Below, piece after piece: positions 8,623 to 18,248 of a stretch of DNA of 64,000 nucleotides (within the stretch, counting starts at the first letter, position 1; every line of letters starts with the position of its first letter). Under the pieces are notes generated by a model. That model was not told the DNA's origin. It saw nothing but the letters and a program-made list of their open reading frames with translations, and made no database searches. A program made the translations under genes and the position numbers. Source of the stretch: Bacteroidaceae bacterium HV4-6-C5C (GTDB taxonomy: Bacteria > Bacteroidota > Bacteroidia > Bacteroidales > Bacteroidaceae); assembly GCA_007896885.1 (NCBI GenBank), contig VOIU01000014.1:1-64000 (forward strand), given 5' to 3'.

Positions 8623-9936
8623 ATGCGAATAAAAGTTTATTTCTTGATACTTGTTCTCTTCCTGCTAGGATTAGGGGGCATCTTAATTTATCTATCCAGA
8701 CGAATGTTACCTCTTCACTTATATTTTGTGGAGGGGATGATTTTACTTATTCTTATATTTTTATTTATATTTTATCGCAAGATAGTAAAACCAATGAATA
8801 CTATCGGTAGCGGTATGGAGCTCTTGCGTGAGCAGGATTTTAGTAGCCGCTTGAGTATGGTCGGACAATATGAAGCTGATCGTATTGTAAATGTTTTTAA
8901 TAGAATGATGGAGCAACTCAAAAACGAACGTCTTCGCTTGCGAGAACAAAATCATTTCTTAGACTTACTTATTCAAGCTTCTCCAATGGGAGTTGTTATA
9001 ATGACCTTGGATGAAGAAATTTCCCAAATGAATCCTATGGCATTAAAGGTTTTTGGCGTCCGTTTGGATGACGTTTTGGGAAAAAAGTTCTCTCAGTTAT
9101 ATTCACCTCTGGCAGCGGAGCTATCTATCATACCAAAAGAACGTACTGCTGTTGTTCGACTGAATGATTCAAATATATATAAGTGTACTCATTCCTCTTT
9201 TATTGACCGGGGGTTTAAGCATTCTTTTTATTTGATTGAGCGAATGACAGAAGAAGTAATGAAAGCAGAGAAGCGTGCCTATGAAAAAGTTATTCGCATG
9301 ATCGCTCATGAAGTTAATAATACTACTGCGGGCATCATTTCAACTCTTGATACAATGGAACAGGCTCTTTCAGAGGAAGATGGTATGCAAGATATTTGTG
9401 AGGTAATGCATGTTTGCACGGATCGCTGTTTCTCTATGAGTCGGTTTATTACACGTTTTGCTGATGTGGTGAAAATACCAGAGCCAAATCTCTCGCTTGT
9501 GGATATTAATGAATTAGTATTCTCTTGTAAGCGTTTCATGGAGGGTATGTGCAATGATCTTCAAATAAAGCTTATTCTGGAATGCGATTCAAACGTTGGA
9601 ATGGTTCGTTTGGATGCTTCTCTTTTTGAACAAGTGCTGGTGAATATAATAAAGAATGCAGTAGAAAGCATTCAGAGTATAAAAGATCAATCGAATAGAC
9701 AAGGCGAAGTGATCGTAAAAACCATTCATCCGGCTTGTGTCGAGGTTGTGGATAATGGAGCTGGAATATCGAAAGATATAGAGTCTAAACTTTTTAGTCC
9801 TTTCTTTTCTACAAAGCCAAATGGTCAAGGTATTGGTTTAATTTTTATTAGGGAAGTGCTTTCTCGCCATGGTTGTACTTTCTCGCTTCATACTTATAAT
9901 GACGGATTAACTCGTTTCCGTATATTATTCCCCTAA
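8623..9936 (+). CDS. Membrane sensor histidine kinase, partner of the NtrC-like regulator
   Basis: A 437-residue kinase. Two membrane segments lie at about residues 5-23 and 33-52 with almost no periplasmic loop, so the signal is probably sensed in the membrane or cytoplasm. A HAMP-like region (about 53-105) and a PAS domain (about 112-210) follow. The catalytic core has the H-box MIAHEVNNTTAG (phospho-acceptor His near residue 229), N-box NIIKNAVESI, G1 VVDNGAGI and G2 GQGIGL. The H-box resembles the NtrY/NtrB class that pairs with sigma-54 activators. A terminator follows four bases after the stop. Confidence 0.9.
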   Translation: MRIKVYFLILVLFLLGLGGILIYLSRRMLPLHLYFVEGMILLILIFLFIFYRKIVKPMNTIGSGMELLREQDFSSRLSMVGQYEADRIVNVFNRMMEQLKNERLRLREQNHFLDLLIQASPMGVVIMTLDEEISQMNPMALKVFGVRLDDVLGKKFSQLYSPLAAELSIIPKERTAVVRLNDSNIYKCTHSSFIDRGFKHSFYLIERMTEEVMKAEKRAYEKVIRMIAHEVNNTTAGIISTLDTMEQALSEEDGMQDICEVMHVCTDRCFSMSRFITRFADVVKIPEPNLSLVDINELVFSCKRFMEGMCNDLQIKLILECDSNVGMVRLDASLFEQVLVNIIKNAVESIQSIKDQSNRQGEVIVKTIHPACVEVVDNGAGISKDIESKLFSPFFSTKPNGQGIGLIFIREVLSRHGCTFSLHTYNDGLTRFRILFP

Positions 9937-9939
9937 TGT

Positions 9940-9963
9940 AAAATAGATACTTCTATTTTTTTT
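9940..9963 (+). terminator. Rho-independent terminator after the kinase
   Basis: Stem AAAATAGA/TCTATTTT with loop TACT, followed by further T residues, immediately downstream of the kinase stop. It is weak in GC but well placed to close the TolC-regulator-kinase unit. Confidence 0.6.
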
Positions 9964-10183
9964 GCACCTTCTGTTGAAAACTGTAGAACATTCCTTTAGT
10001 TTTGGTTGTTAATGCAATATTGTTTTCTGGATAATAAAACCTTCTGAGTGGCTGATTATACAATATAATGCCGGCATTTTTAGAATAAATGTCATTTTGG
10101 AACATTTATTATGGAAAACGGAACATGCTAAAAAAGTTTTCTTTTGTATTTTTGCCGCCTCATTGGTGTTTGAATTATAGGTT

Positions 10184-12727
10184 ATGAAGATTGTTTATGT
10201 CAGGCTTTTATTTTTTATTATTTTTTGTTGCATAGGATTGTCTCTGCATGCACAATATATCGTTAAAGGAATTGTTAAAGACTCGTTGACGAATGAACCG
10301 TTGTCTTACACGTCTGTATATTTAAAAGGCACTACCGAAGGTTGTTTAACAAACAATGATGGAACTTTCTTTTTTAAGACTGCTCGTGCTAAAGCCGAAT
10401 TGGTCGTTTCATCTGTAGGATATAAATCATATAACCGGATTATTCATACAAGTAGCAATTCCAGGTATACTATTACTTTACTGCCTGTAGAATATACTTT
10501 AAATGAAATTGTAGTGAAACCCAAGCGAGAACACTATAAGAAAAAGAATAATCCAGCAGTGGAATTGATTCGACAAATGATTGCACATAGAGATGATTAT
10601 TCTCCTAAAGAATTGGATTACTGGCAGCGCGATCGATATGAAATAACGACTTTTGCAATTAATAATTTTGATAGTGTTAAGCAGCAGAAATGGTTATATC
10701 GGAAATTTAAGTTTTTGACAAATTATGTAGATACTTCTGCTGTTACCGGTAAACCGGTTTTGGCGATATCAAACCGTGAATTATTGGCTACTGATTATTA
10801 TCGTAAGTCTCCCCATACAGAAAAACAGCAAGTTCATGCTCGCAGGCAGGCTGGAGTTGATGAGATGTTTTCCCGTCAGGGTATGGATCAAGCAATAAGC
10901 GTGACAATGACTGATGTGGATATTTATAATGATAATATTACACTATTTACAAATAAATTTGTAAGTCCAATATCTCCTTTAGGACCCTCTTTCTATAAGT
11001 ATTATTTAATGGATACTTTGACTGTTGCTGGTAAACCTTGTGTTGATTTAACTTTTGTTCCTTTCAATTCGGAGTCCTTTGGATTCACCGGACATTTATA
11101 TGTGACTCTCGATAGTACATATTTTGTTCGCCGGGCTATTATGAATTTTCCTCAAAAGATAAATTTGAACTTTGTGGATTATATGAAATTTGAACAAAAT
11201 TTCACTCAAGCAGAGGATGGTACTCGTCAACTTTCGGATGAACACATCACTACGGAATTTAAGTTTAGTGATAAAAGTGATGGCTTGTATGCCCGAAGAA
11301 GTGTCTATTATCGTAATTATGGATATCAACCGACTTCAGAAGGGGAATCTGCATTTCGAAAACCCGAAAAAGTAATTGAGCCTCCTGAAGCAGCTAATCG
11401 TTCAGAAGCTTATTGGGATACCAATCGTCAAGTGGAAGTTAGTAAAAAAGAAACTTCAGTAGACAAAATGATGGCTCAATTAAGATCTTATCCGGTATAC
11501 TATTGGACGGAGCAGGTATTGAAAGTGCTTTTTACCGGATATATTCCCTCTACAATAAAAGAACCACTATTCTATATTGGGATGATGAATACTACGGTTA
11601 GTGGGAATTCTTTGGAAGGGTTACGTTTGAGAGCGGGTGGGATGACCACAGCTTGGCTTGATCCTCATTGGTTTGGGAAAGGATATTTAGCTTATGGCAC
11701 ACGCGACCACCGTTTTAAAGGGCTTGCCGAATTGGAGTATTCATTTAATCAAAAGAAAGAATATGCTAATGAATTTCCCATCCGTTCTTTAAAAGTTCGT
11801 TATTCATCAGATGTAAATCAATATGGTCAGCATTACTTATATACGAGTCAAGATAATATTTTTCTGACTTGGAAGCGTCAAAAAGATGACAGGATTGCTT
11901 ATTTACATAAAGCAGAAGTGACTTATACCAATGAATCATATTCAGGTTTTTCCTTTCAGTTGACGACTCGTCTGCGTGAGGATGAATCTTCCAATCTGAT
12001 TCCATTTCTAAAACAAGATGAGCAAGCCACACCCGTAAAAAGCTTCTCTACCAGTGAGTTTGAGATAAAATTGCGGTATGCTCCGAATGAAAAATTTTAT
12101 CAAACCCAATGGAATCGTTTTCCTGTGTCTTTGGATGCTCCGGTATTCAGCCTTTCACATACCGTTGCAGCAAAAGGTGTTTTAGGGGGTGATTATACCT
12201 ATAATTATACAGAGGCTGGTTTCCAAAAGCGGTTTTGGTTTTCAGCATTCGGTTATACGGATGTTATACTTAAAGCTGGGAAAATTTGGGATAAAGTACC
12301 TTTCCCATTATTGATCATACCTAATGCAAATCTTTCATACACAATTCAACCGGAATCTTATTCCTTAATGAATGCGATGGAGTTTATGAATGACCAATAT
12401 GCGTCTTGGGATGTGACATATTATTTAAATGGTTTTGTATTCAACCGTGTTCCTTTGTTGAAAAAGATGAAGTGGCGTGAGGTGCTTTCCTGTCGTGGAC
12501 TGTACGGCAGTCTGAGCAATAAAAATAATCCGGAAAAGAGTGATGGACTTTTTCGCTTTCCTTCAACGACTGCAATGATGACAAATACGCCATTTGTCGA
12601 AGTCGGAGTGGGGATTGAAAATATTTTTAAAGTTCTTCGCTTTGATTATGTTTGGCGTTTAACTTACAGAAATTTACCTAACGTTGATAAAAGCGGATTG
12701 AGAATAAGTTTACATGTCACTTTTTAA
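10184..12727 (+). CDS. DUF5686/carboxypeptidase-regulatory-like outer-membrane protein
   Basis: An 847-residue exported protein with signal peptide MKIVYVRLLFFIIFCCIGLSLHAQ. A CarboxypepD_reg-like beta domain follows (about 26-110: VKGIVKDSLTNEPLSYTSVYLKGT), then the long DUF5686 region, rich in alternating aromatic beta strands and ending with an aromatic C-terminal strand (LRISLHVTF), as for an outer-membrane barrel. It lacks a TonB-receptor plug, so it is not a SusC. Function in the family is unknown. A TATTTTTG -7 element at 10147-10154 may start a monocistronic transcript. Confidence 0.8.
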   Translation: MKIVYVRLLFFIIFCCIGLSLHAQYIVKGIVKDSLTNEPLSYTSVYLKGTTEGCLTNNDGTFFFKTARAKAELVVSSVGYKSYNRIIHTSSNSRYTITLLPVEYTLNEIVVKPKREHYKKKNNPAVELIRQMIAHRDDYSPKELDYWQRDRYEITTFAINNFDSVKQQKWLYRKFKFLTNYVDTSAVTGKPVLAISNRELLATDYYRKSPHTEKQQVHARRQAGVDEMFSRQGMDQAISVTMTDVDIYNDNITLFTNKFVSPISPLGPSFYKYYLMDTLTVAGKPCVDLTFVPFNSESFGFTGHLYVTLDSTYFVRRAIMNFPQKINLNFVDYMKFEQNFTQAEDGTRQLSDEHITTEFKFSDKSDGLYARRSVYYRNYGYQPTSEGESAFRKPEKVIEPPEAANRSEAYWDTNRQVEVSKKETSVDKMMAQLRSYPVYYWTEQVLKVLFTGYIPSTIKEPLFYIGMMNTTVSGNSLEGLRLRAGGMTTAWLDPHWFGKGYLAYGTRDHRFKGLAELEYSFNQKKEYANEFPIRSLKVRYSSDVNQYGQHYLYTSQDNIFLTWKRQKDDRIAYLHKAEVTYTNESYSGFSFQLTTRLREDESSNLIPFLKQDEQATPVKSFSTSEFEIKLRYAPNEKFYQTQWNRFPVSLDAPVFSLSHTVAAKGVLGGDYTYNYTEAGFQKRFWFSAFGYTDVILKAGKIWDKVPFPLLIIPNANLSYTIQPESYSLMNAMEFMNDQYASWDVTYYLNGFVFNRVPLLKKMKWREVLSCRGLYGSLSNKNNPEKSDGLFRFPSTTAMMTNTPFVEVGVGIENIFKVLRFDYVWRLTYRNLPNVDKSGLRISLHVTF

Positions 12728-12792
12728 CTTAAATCTTGCTAACAGATCATTAAAACGGCAAAAAAAACGAATGCTAATTGAGTAAAATAGTC

Positions 12793-12800
12793 TAAATTTG
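12793..12800 (+). promoter_or_regulatory. Bacteroidetes -7 element of the inositol-lipid cluster
   Basis: TAAATTTG matches TAnnTTTG, 29 bp before the inositol-phosphate synthase ATG. The -33 element is not obvious. Confidence 0.45.
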
Positions 12801-12829
12801 AGCAATTTTTTAAACTCTATAAAGTTACA

Positions 12830-14125
12830 ATGGCAATGAAAGAAAACATTAAACCGGCTAGTGGTCGCTTGGGCGTATTGGTAGTCGGAGTGGGTGGTGC
12901 AGTTTCCACTACAATGATAACGGGGGTTTTAGCTGCCCGTAAAGGGCTTGCAAAGCCCATCGGCTCCATTACGCAAATGGCTACTATTCGCATGGAAAAC
13001 AACGACGAAAAACTAATTAAAGATGTAGTACCTTTGGCTGAATTGAATGACATTGTTTTCGGAGGATGGGATATTTTCCCCGATAATGCCTACGAAGCTG
13101 CCAAATATGCGGAAGTTTTGAAAGAAAAAGATTTGAATGGAGTAAAGGATGAATTGGAAACAATCAAGCCTATGCCTGCTGCGTTTGATCATAACTGGGC
13201 GAAACGTCTTAACGGTACGCACATAAAAAAGACCGTTTCGCGTTGGGACATGGTAGAACAATTGCGCCAAGACATTCGTGAGTTTAAGGCCGCCAATCAT
13301 TGTGAACGTGTTGCTGTGCTATGGGCAGCTAGCACTGAAATTTATATTCCACTTTCTGATGAACACATGAGTCTTGCTTCTTTGGAAAAAGCAATGAAAG
13401 AAAACAACACAAATGTAGTTTCACCAAGTATGTGCTATGCATACGCCGCATTAGCTGAAGGTGCTCCGTTTATAATGGGTGCTCCTAACTTATGCGTAGA
13501 TACTCCGGCTATGTGGGAATTCTCAAAGAAAGTAAATGTTCCTATTTCCGGTAAGGACTTTAAGAGCGGACAGACTTTGATGAAAACAGTTCTTGCTCCT
13601 ATGTTTAAAACTCGTATGCTTGGGGTTAGTGGTTGGTTCTCGACTAATATTTTGGGTAATCGTGATGGTGAGGTATTAGATGATCCTGATAACTTTAAGA
13701 CAAAAGAAGTTAGTAAGTTATCTGTGATTGATAATATTTTTGAGCCGGAAAAATTCCCGGATTTATATGGTGATGTTTACCATAAAGTTCGTATTAATTA
13801 TTATCCTCCTCGTAAAGATAATAAAGAAGCATGGGATAATATTGACATTTTCGGATGGATGGGATATCCTATGGAAATAAAGGTGAATTTCCTTTGCCGG
13901 GATTCAATCTTGGCTGCGCCGATTGCATTGGATTTGGTATTGTTCAGTGACTTGGCTTTACGTGCCGGTATGTGTGGTATACAGACTTGGTTATCATTCT
14001 TCTGCAAGAGCCCAATGCATGACTTGGAACACCAGCCAGTACATGATTTGTTTACTCAGTGGAGAATTGTAAAAGAAACGATCCGCACAATGGTAGGCGA
14101 AAAATCCCCTTCTTATTTGGATTAA
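12830..14125 (+). CDS. ino1: myo-inositol-1-phosphate synthase
   Basis: A 431-residue NAD-dependent enzyme converting glucose 6-phosphate to myo-inositol 3-phosphate. The Rossmann NAD motif is LGVLVVGVGGAVSTTMITG near residue 15. The C-terminal half holds the conserved catalytic region, with SGKDFKSGQTLMKT and GWFSTNILGNRDG. It begins the five-gene inositol-lipid cluster that I recall being described in B. thetaiotaomicron (MIPS, PIP phosphatase, GtrA-like, PIP synthase, IPC synthase). A strong hairpin separates it from the next gene. Confidence 0.93.
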   Translation: MAMKENIKPASGRLGVLVVGVGGAVSTTMITGVLAARKGLAKPIGSITQMATIRMENNDEKLIKDVVPLAELNDIVFGGWDIFPDNAYEAAKYAEVLKEKDLNGVKDELETIKPMPAAFDHNWAKRLNGTHIKKTVSRWDMVEQLRQDIREFKAANHCERVAVLWAASTEIYIPLSDEHMSLASLEKAMKENNTNVVSPSMCYAYAALAEGAPFIMGAPNLCVDTPAMWEFSKKVNVPISGKDFKSGQTLMKTVLAPMFKTRMLGVSGWFSTNILGNRDGEVLDDPDNFKTKEVSKLSVIDNIFEPEKFPDLYGDVYHKVRINYYPPRKDNKEAWDNIDIFGWMGYPMEIKVNFLCRDSILAAPIALDLVLFSDLALRAGMCGIQTWLSFFCKSPMHDLEHQPVHDLFTQWRIVKETIRTMVGEKSPSYLD

Positions 14126-14140
14126 TAATCTATAATATAA

Positions 14141-14197
14141 GTGGTAAAGTGATAGGATAGTATATTATATAATTGCTCCGTCACCTTACCACTTTTT
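14141..14197 (+). terminator. Intra-cluster terminator or attenuator after the inositol-phosphate synthase gene
   Basis: GTGGTAA plus GTGA (14141-14152) pairs with TCAC plus TTACCAC (14181-14192) around a 28-nt AT-rich loop, followed by TTTTT. The next gene starts only 16 bp later without its own promoter, so the element is more likely a partial terminator that lowers expression of the four downstream genes than a true operon end. Confidence 0.7.
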
Positions 14198-14212
14198 CTT
14201 TTGAAATTTTTG

Positions 14213-14683
14213 ATGAAAAAACCTTCTTTTTTTGACGTACTAATTTGTACGGGATTTGGTTCTGGTTTTTCTCCTTTTGCACCAGGTACGGCGGGGGCTT
14301 TTGTGGCAACGCTAATTTGGCTCGGCTTTTCGTTTTTTATTTCGGAATACATCCTTATAATAACTCTTGCTTTAATATTTGTTTTTACGCTGTTAGGCAT
14401 TAGATGTGCCACTCGTATTGAACGCTCTTGGGGTGAAGATCCTTCACGGGTTGTGATTGATGAAATGGTCGGGGTCTGGATTCCTCTTATAGCTGTACCG
14501 GCAGGTCACTTTCTTTATGCTTTGGCAGCATTTTGCCTATTTCGCTTATTTGATATTTTTAAGCCGCTTGGCATTAGGAAAATGGAAAATTTTAAAGGCG
14601 GTATAGGTATTATGATGGATGATATATTGGCGGGTGTTTATAGTTTTTTGATTATTCTACTTGCACGATGGTTGATCAATTAA
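14213..14683 (+). CDS. PgpA-like phosphatase, probable phosphatidylinositol-phosphate phosphatase
   Basis: About 156 residues of the phosphatidylglycerophosphatase A family: GTAGAFVATLIW near residue 25, the conserved DPSRVVIDEMVGVW near residue 75 with catalytic acids, and several membrane helices. In this cluster the likely substrate is phosphatidylinositol phosphate rather than PGP, because the synthase is encoded two genes downstream; this is inferred from context and from work on the B. thetaiotaomicron cluster. The ATG at 14213 is preferred over a TTG at 14201. It overlaps the GtrA gene by 16 bp. Confidence 0.85.
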   Translation: MKKPSFFDVLICTGFGSGFSPFAPGTAGAFVATLIWLGFSFFISEYILIITLALIFVFTLLGIRCATRIERSWGEDPSRVVIDEMVGVWIPLIAVPAGHFLYALAAFCLFRLFDIFKPLGIRKMENFKGGIGIMMDDILAGVYSFLIILLARWLIN

Positions 14684-15195
14684 CAAATAAAGACAAAGTT
14701 GTGGGTTGGCGTAAGGAACTCTGGCTATTTATAAAAGCACAACTTTCAGCACAAGTTGCAAGCTTTATAGATTTTTTTTCTACTGTATTTTTAGTAAAGC
14801 TTTTTTTCGTATATTATTTATATGCTACTTTCTTTGGCTCTGTTATAGGTGGAATTGTAAATTGTGCTATCAACTACGGTTGGGTATTTCATGCCGAAGA
14901 ATGCAAGAAAAAACATGTAGCTTTTAAGTATTTTTTGGTTTGGACTGGAAGTATATTACTTAATACATGGGGAACTTTTGTTTTAACCGAATGGCTAACA
15001 GGTATGCCGTGGCTCAATGTTATATTAGGTCACTATATCCATGATCTATTTATGCTTTCAAAAGTTATAGTGTCTTTAATGGTTGGTTTATTTTGGAATT
15101 TTTACTTACAAAAAGTTTTTGTTTACAGGAATCATAATATTAAAGAGTTTTTAAGAAGTTATTTAAATATTAAGCAGAATGAAAATGAATTATAG
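14668..15195 (+). CDS. GtrA-family membrane protein
   Basis: A 175-residue protein with four predicted membrane helices (about 22-42, 50-68, 88-108 and 128-150), matching GtrA-like proteins that often flip or hand over polyprenyl-linked sugars. It overlaps its neighbours at both ends (16 and 17 bp), so it is translationally coupled to the inositol-lipid genes. Its role in inositol-lipid synthesis is unproven; movement of a lipid intermediate or addition of a sugar headgroup are possibilities. Confidence 0.82.
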   Translation: MVDQLTNKDKVVGWRKELWLFIKAQLSAQVASFIDFFSTVFLVKLFFVYYLYATFFGSVIGGIVNCAINYGWVFHAEECKKKHVAFKYFLVWTGSILLNTWGTFVLTEWLTGMPWLNVILGHYIHDLFMLSKVIVSLMVGLFWNFYLQKVFVYRNHNIKEFLRSYLNIKQNENEL

Positions 15196-15841
15196 AGATT
15201 GGTTACAACAACTTATATACAAAATTATTAACCCCATAATAAATGGGATGATTAAAATTGGTATAACTCCCAATTTCATTACTACTACTGGTTTGGTTCT
15301 TAATATTTTGGCAGCATGTATATTGGTTTATGCTAGTCTGTATGAACCATATAATCTGTCATATGTGGGTTGGAGCGGTGCCATAATTTTATTTGCAGGC
15401 CTTTTTGATATGATGGATGGGCGAGTTGCCCGTATTGGCAAAATGGAATCAAAATTTGGAGCGTTATATGACTCTGTACTCGATAGGTATAGCGAGTTGA
15501 TCACTCTTTTTGGAATCTTTTATTATCTTGTTTTAACTGGATATTTGTGGGGATCAATCATTGCTTTTATTGCACTTATTGGCTCTTTAATGGTAAGTTA
15601 TGTACGCGCCCGTGCTGAGGGACTAGGCTTAGATTGTAAAGTTGGCTTTATGCAACGTCCTGAGCGTGTAGTTCTTACTAGTCTTGCCGCGATATTTTGT
15701 GGTATCTTCGAAAATACAACTTTATTTGACCCGATGCTTATTCTTATTGTTCCTATGGGACTAATTGCTATTGCTGCTAATTGGACAGCCTTTGCCCGTT
15801 TGGCTCATTGTTATAAATTATTAAATGGAAAAGATAAATAA
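15179..15841 (+). CDS. CDP-alcohol phosphatidyltransferase, probable phosphatidylinositol-phosphate synthase
   Basis: A 220-residue integral membrane enzyme with the complete CDP-alcohol phosphotransferase signature D-x2-DG-x2-AR-x8-G-x3-D-x3-D in the segment [19 protein letters not shown] and LYDSVLDR (about residues 77-104). It would join CDP-diacylglycerol and inositol phosphate to make PI phosphate, dephosphorylated by the PgpA-like protein. A Met codon two residues in (15185) is an alternative start. It overlaps the next gene by 17 bp. Confidence 0.88.
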   Translation: MKMNYRDWLQQLIYKIINPIINGMIKIGITPNFITTTGLVLNILAACILVYASLYEPYNLSYVGWSGAIILFAGLFDMMDGRVARIGKMESKFGALYDSVLDRYSELITLFGIFYYLVLTGYLWGSIIAFIALIGSLMVSYVRARAEGLGLDCKVGFMQRPERVVLTSLAAIFCGIFENTTLFDPMLILIVPMGLIAIAANWTAFARLAHCYKLLNGKDK

Positions 15842-16763
15842 AAAAAGACCAACACTCAGAGAAAGTTTGTTGGTTTGTACTATTTCGTTTGTTTTTTTGG
15901 TATTAACAGCTCTATTCATAGGCCTTCGTTTGGAGCATTTCTTTATAGTCGGATTATTCTTTATTTTATTTTTTACAGGAGTGTCTTTCAGAAAGTTAGC
16001 AGTAGCTTTACTCCCTTTTATTCTTTTTGGTATTTCATACGATTGGATGAGGATTTATCCCAATTATCGTGTAAATCCCATCGATGTAGGAGGACTATAT
16101 ACTGCTGAAAAGTCGTTGTTTGGTATATCTACAAATAATGGTTTCGTCACTCCATGTGAATACTTCTCAGTTCATCATTGGCCTGTTGCTGATTTTTTTG
16201 CAGGTGTATTCTATCTATGTTGGGTACCAGTTCCAATACTTTTCGGTTTATGGCTTTATTTTAAGGGCCATCGAAAAAATTACCTCCGCTTCTCTATGGT
16301 TTTTCTTTTTGTCAATCTTATCGGTTTTGCTGGTTACTATATTCATCCGGCAGCACCTCCTTGGTATGCTATGAACTATGGGTTTACTCCCGTACTCAAT
16401 ACCCCCGGGAATGTTGCAGGCTTAGGGCGTTTTGATGAACTAATAGGCATAAATATATTTCATTCTATATATGGGCGTAATGCAAATGTATTTGCAGCCA
16501 TACCTTCTTTGCACGCAGCTTATATGGTCATAACGCTGATTTATGCTATTATTAATCGTTGCAAGATTTGGGTAATAAGCTTGTTTGCTGTTATAATGGT
16601 TGGAATATGGTGGACTGCTGTTTATTCGGGGCATCATTATCTAATAGATGTATTGTTGGGAGTATTTTGTGCCTTATTGGGTATTTTAATTTTCGAAAAG
16701 CTATTGATGCGGTGGAGTAAATTTAGAAATTTCTTTAATCACTATCAAAAATATATTGCGTAA
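15825..16763 (+). CDS. PAP2-superfamily inositol phosphorylceramide synthase-like protein
   Basis: A 312-residue polytopic membrane protein with the lipid phosphate phosphatase/phosphotransferase motifs [10 protein letters not shown] (about residue 224) and [13 protein letters not shown] (about residue 268). The two catalytic His residues and the Asp match the eukaryotic AUR1/SLS arrangement. In context it should transfer phosphoinositol from PI to ceramide or dihydroceramide, giving inositol sphingolipids. It is the last gene of the cluster, coupled by overlap to the PI-phosphate synthase. Confidence 0.87.
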   Translation: MEKINKKRPTLRESLLVCTISFVFLVLTALFIGLRLEHFFIVGLFFILFFTGVSFRKLAVALLPFILFGISYDWMRIYPNYRVNPIDVGGLYTAEKSLFGISTNNGFVTPCEYFSVHHWPVADFFAGVFYLCWVPVPILFGLWLYFKGHRKNYLRFSMVFLFVNLIGFAGYYIHPAAPPWYAMNYGFTPVLNTPGNVAGLGRFDELIGINIFHSIYGRNANVFAAIPSLHAAYMVITLIYAIINRCKIWVISLFAVIMVGIWWTAVYSGHHYLIDVLLGVFCALLGILIFEKLLMRWSKFRNFFNHYQKYIA

Positions 16764-16867
16764 TTGAAATTCTGGAAGTTTATTGTACCAAAATAACTGT
16801 GGTTGATTTTTTTCTATTGCTCAATTCTGCTCATTAGTTAGTAGATAGATATAAGATTGTTATATAT

Positions 16868-18061
16868 ATGAATAATTTTGTTTTTTACAGTCCAACAGAG
16901 TTTGTCTTTGGAAAAAACACGGAATCTGAGGTGGGCGCTTTAGCCCGTAAATATGGTGCTAACAAAGTATTGATATTATATGGAGGCGGTTCTGTTGTAA
17001 GAAGTGGTTTGCTGGATAGGGTTCAGAAGGCTCTTGAAGAAGTTGGTATTGACTATTGCTGTATGGGCGGAATTCAGCCAAATCCTATTGACAGTAAGGT
17101 TTATGAGGGGATAGATATTTGTCGGGAAAGGCAAATAGATATGCTTATTCCTGTTGGAGGTGGTTCTGTGATTGATACAGCAAAAGCTATTGCTGTAGGT
17201 ACACTTTATGATGGTGATTTTTGGGATTTTTATATAGGTAAAGCTATAGCTAAAACGGCTTTAAAAGTTGCAGTTGTTCTTACCATACCTGCAGCCGGAA
17301 GTGAAGGTTCTGGAAATACTGTAATAACAAAAGTAGAAACCTTGCAAAAATTAAGTCTACGCACTCCCAGTGTGTTGCGCCCTGTTTTTTCCATTATGAA
17401 CCCTGAATTAACTTATACTTTACCAGCCTATCAAACAGCTTGTGGAGTTGCTGATATGATGGCTCATATTATGGAACGCTATTTCACTAATACTCAAGAA
17501 GTCGAAGTATCAGATCGTTTGTGTGAAGGTACGTTGACAGCAATTATAAATGAAGCTCCTAAAGCACTCGTCAATCCGATGGATTACGGTGCGCGGGCAA
17601 ACTTGATGTGGTCTGGTATGATTGCCCATAACGGTACTTGTGGAGTGGGTTGTGAGGAAGATTGGGCCTCTCACTTCTTAGAACATGAGATTAGTGCCAT
17701 ATATGACGTAGCCCATGGCGCTGGTCTTTCTGTTATTTTTCCGGCATGGATGACTTGGATGGTTGGCCATAACGTTGATAAAATAGCTCAATACGCCATT
17801 CGTGTATGGAATGTTTCTCCTCATTCTGATAAAAAGACTATTGCGTTGGAGGGCATTTCCCGTTTGAAATCATTCTTTGTTTCACTTGGTCTACCTGTGA
17901 ATTTCAAACAGTTGGGTATTGATACTCCTGATATTGACCGCATGGTTAATGGTTTGCATCACAATAAAGGAGAATTGGTTGGCAATTTTGTAAAGCTGAC
18001 AAGAAGTGATAGCAAAGATATCTATCAATTGGCATGTTTACCTTTTGAAACTGGCAAATAG
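16868..18061 (+). CDS. Iron-containing alcohol dehydrogenase, BDH/YqhD type
   Basis: A 397-residue group III alcohol dehydrogenase. The NAD(P)-binding loop GGGSVIDTAKAIAVG is near residue 98. Metal ligands are visible as Asp and His in CGVADMMAHIMERYF (about 195-205) and His residues in the DVAHGAGLS region (about 279). It reduces aldehydes to alcohols at the end of fermentation or in detoxification. It is preceded by a 104-bp gap and is probably monocistronic; no link to inositol lipids is evident. Confidence 0.9.
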   Translation: MNNFVFYSPTEFVFGKNTESEVGALARKYGANKVLILYGGGSVVRSGLLDRVQKALEEVGIDYCCMGGIQPNPIDSKVYEGIDICRERQIDMLIPVGGGSVIDTAKAIAVGTLYDGDFWDFYIGKAIAKTALKVAVVLTIPAAGSEGSGNTVITKVETLQKLSLRTPSVLRPVFSIMNPELTYTLPAYQTACGVADMMAHIMERYFTNTQEVEVSDRLCEGTLTAIINEAPKALVNPMDYGARANLMWSGMIAHNGTCGVGCEEDWASHFLEHEISAIYDVAHGAGLSVIFPAWMTWMVGHNVDKIAQYAIRVWNVSPHSDKKTIALEGISRLKSFFVSLGLPVNFKQLGIDTPDIDRMVNGLHHNKGELVGNFVKLTRSDSKDIYQLACLPFETGK

Positions 18062-18189
18062 GTGATCACTTGTAATTATTCCTGATTGTCATAGCGTCAG
18101 CTATTATGATAAAAATATTTCATAGATAGTATGAAAGTCTTTTCCATAAGTATATAGATGACTATCGATGATCTAATATACAAAACTAG

Positions 18190-18208
18190 TAGTGTGCTTT
18201 GCACACTA
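18190..18208. terminator. Hairpin between alcohol dehydrogenase and RNase G genes
   Basis: Perfect 8-bp stem TAGTGTGC/GCACACTA with loop TTT. No T run follows directly, so termination by itself is doubtful; it stands beside a stronger bidirectional terminator. Confidence 0.4.
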
Positions 18209-18214
18209 TGTAAT

Positions 18215-18248
18215 AAAAAGAAGGTATCCATTAGGATACCTTCTTTTT
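18215..18248. terminator. Bidirectional terminator between convergent genes
   Basis: A 15-bp perfect stem (AAAAAGAAGGTATCC with its complement) and loop ATTA, with A/T tracts on both sides. It can stop the dehydrogenase transcript on plus and the RNase G transcript on minus, and overlaps the RNase G stop codon. Confidence 0.85.

Noticed and set aside
12830..16763. Inositol-lipid cluster as a previously undescribed system
   Set aside because: The same five-gene order matches, as I recall, the inositol-sphingolipid cluster already characterised in B. thetaiotaomicron, so it is annotated but not claimed as new.
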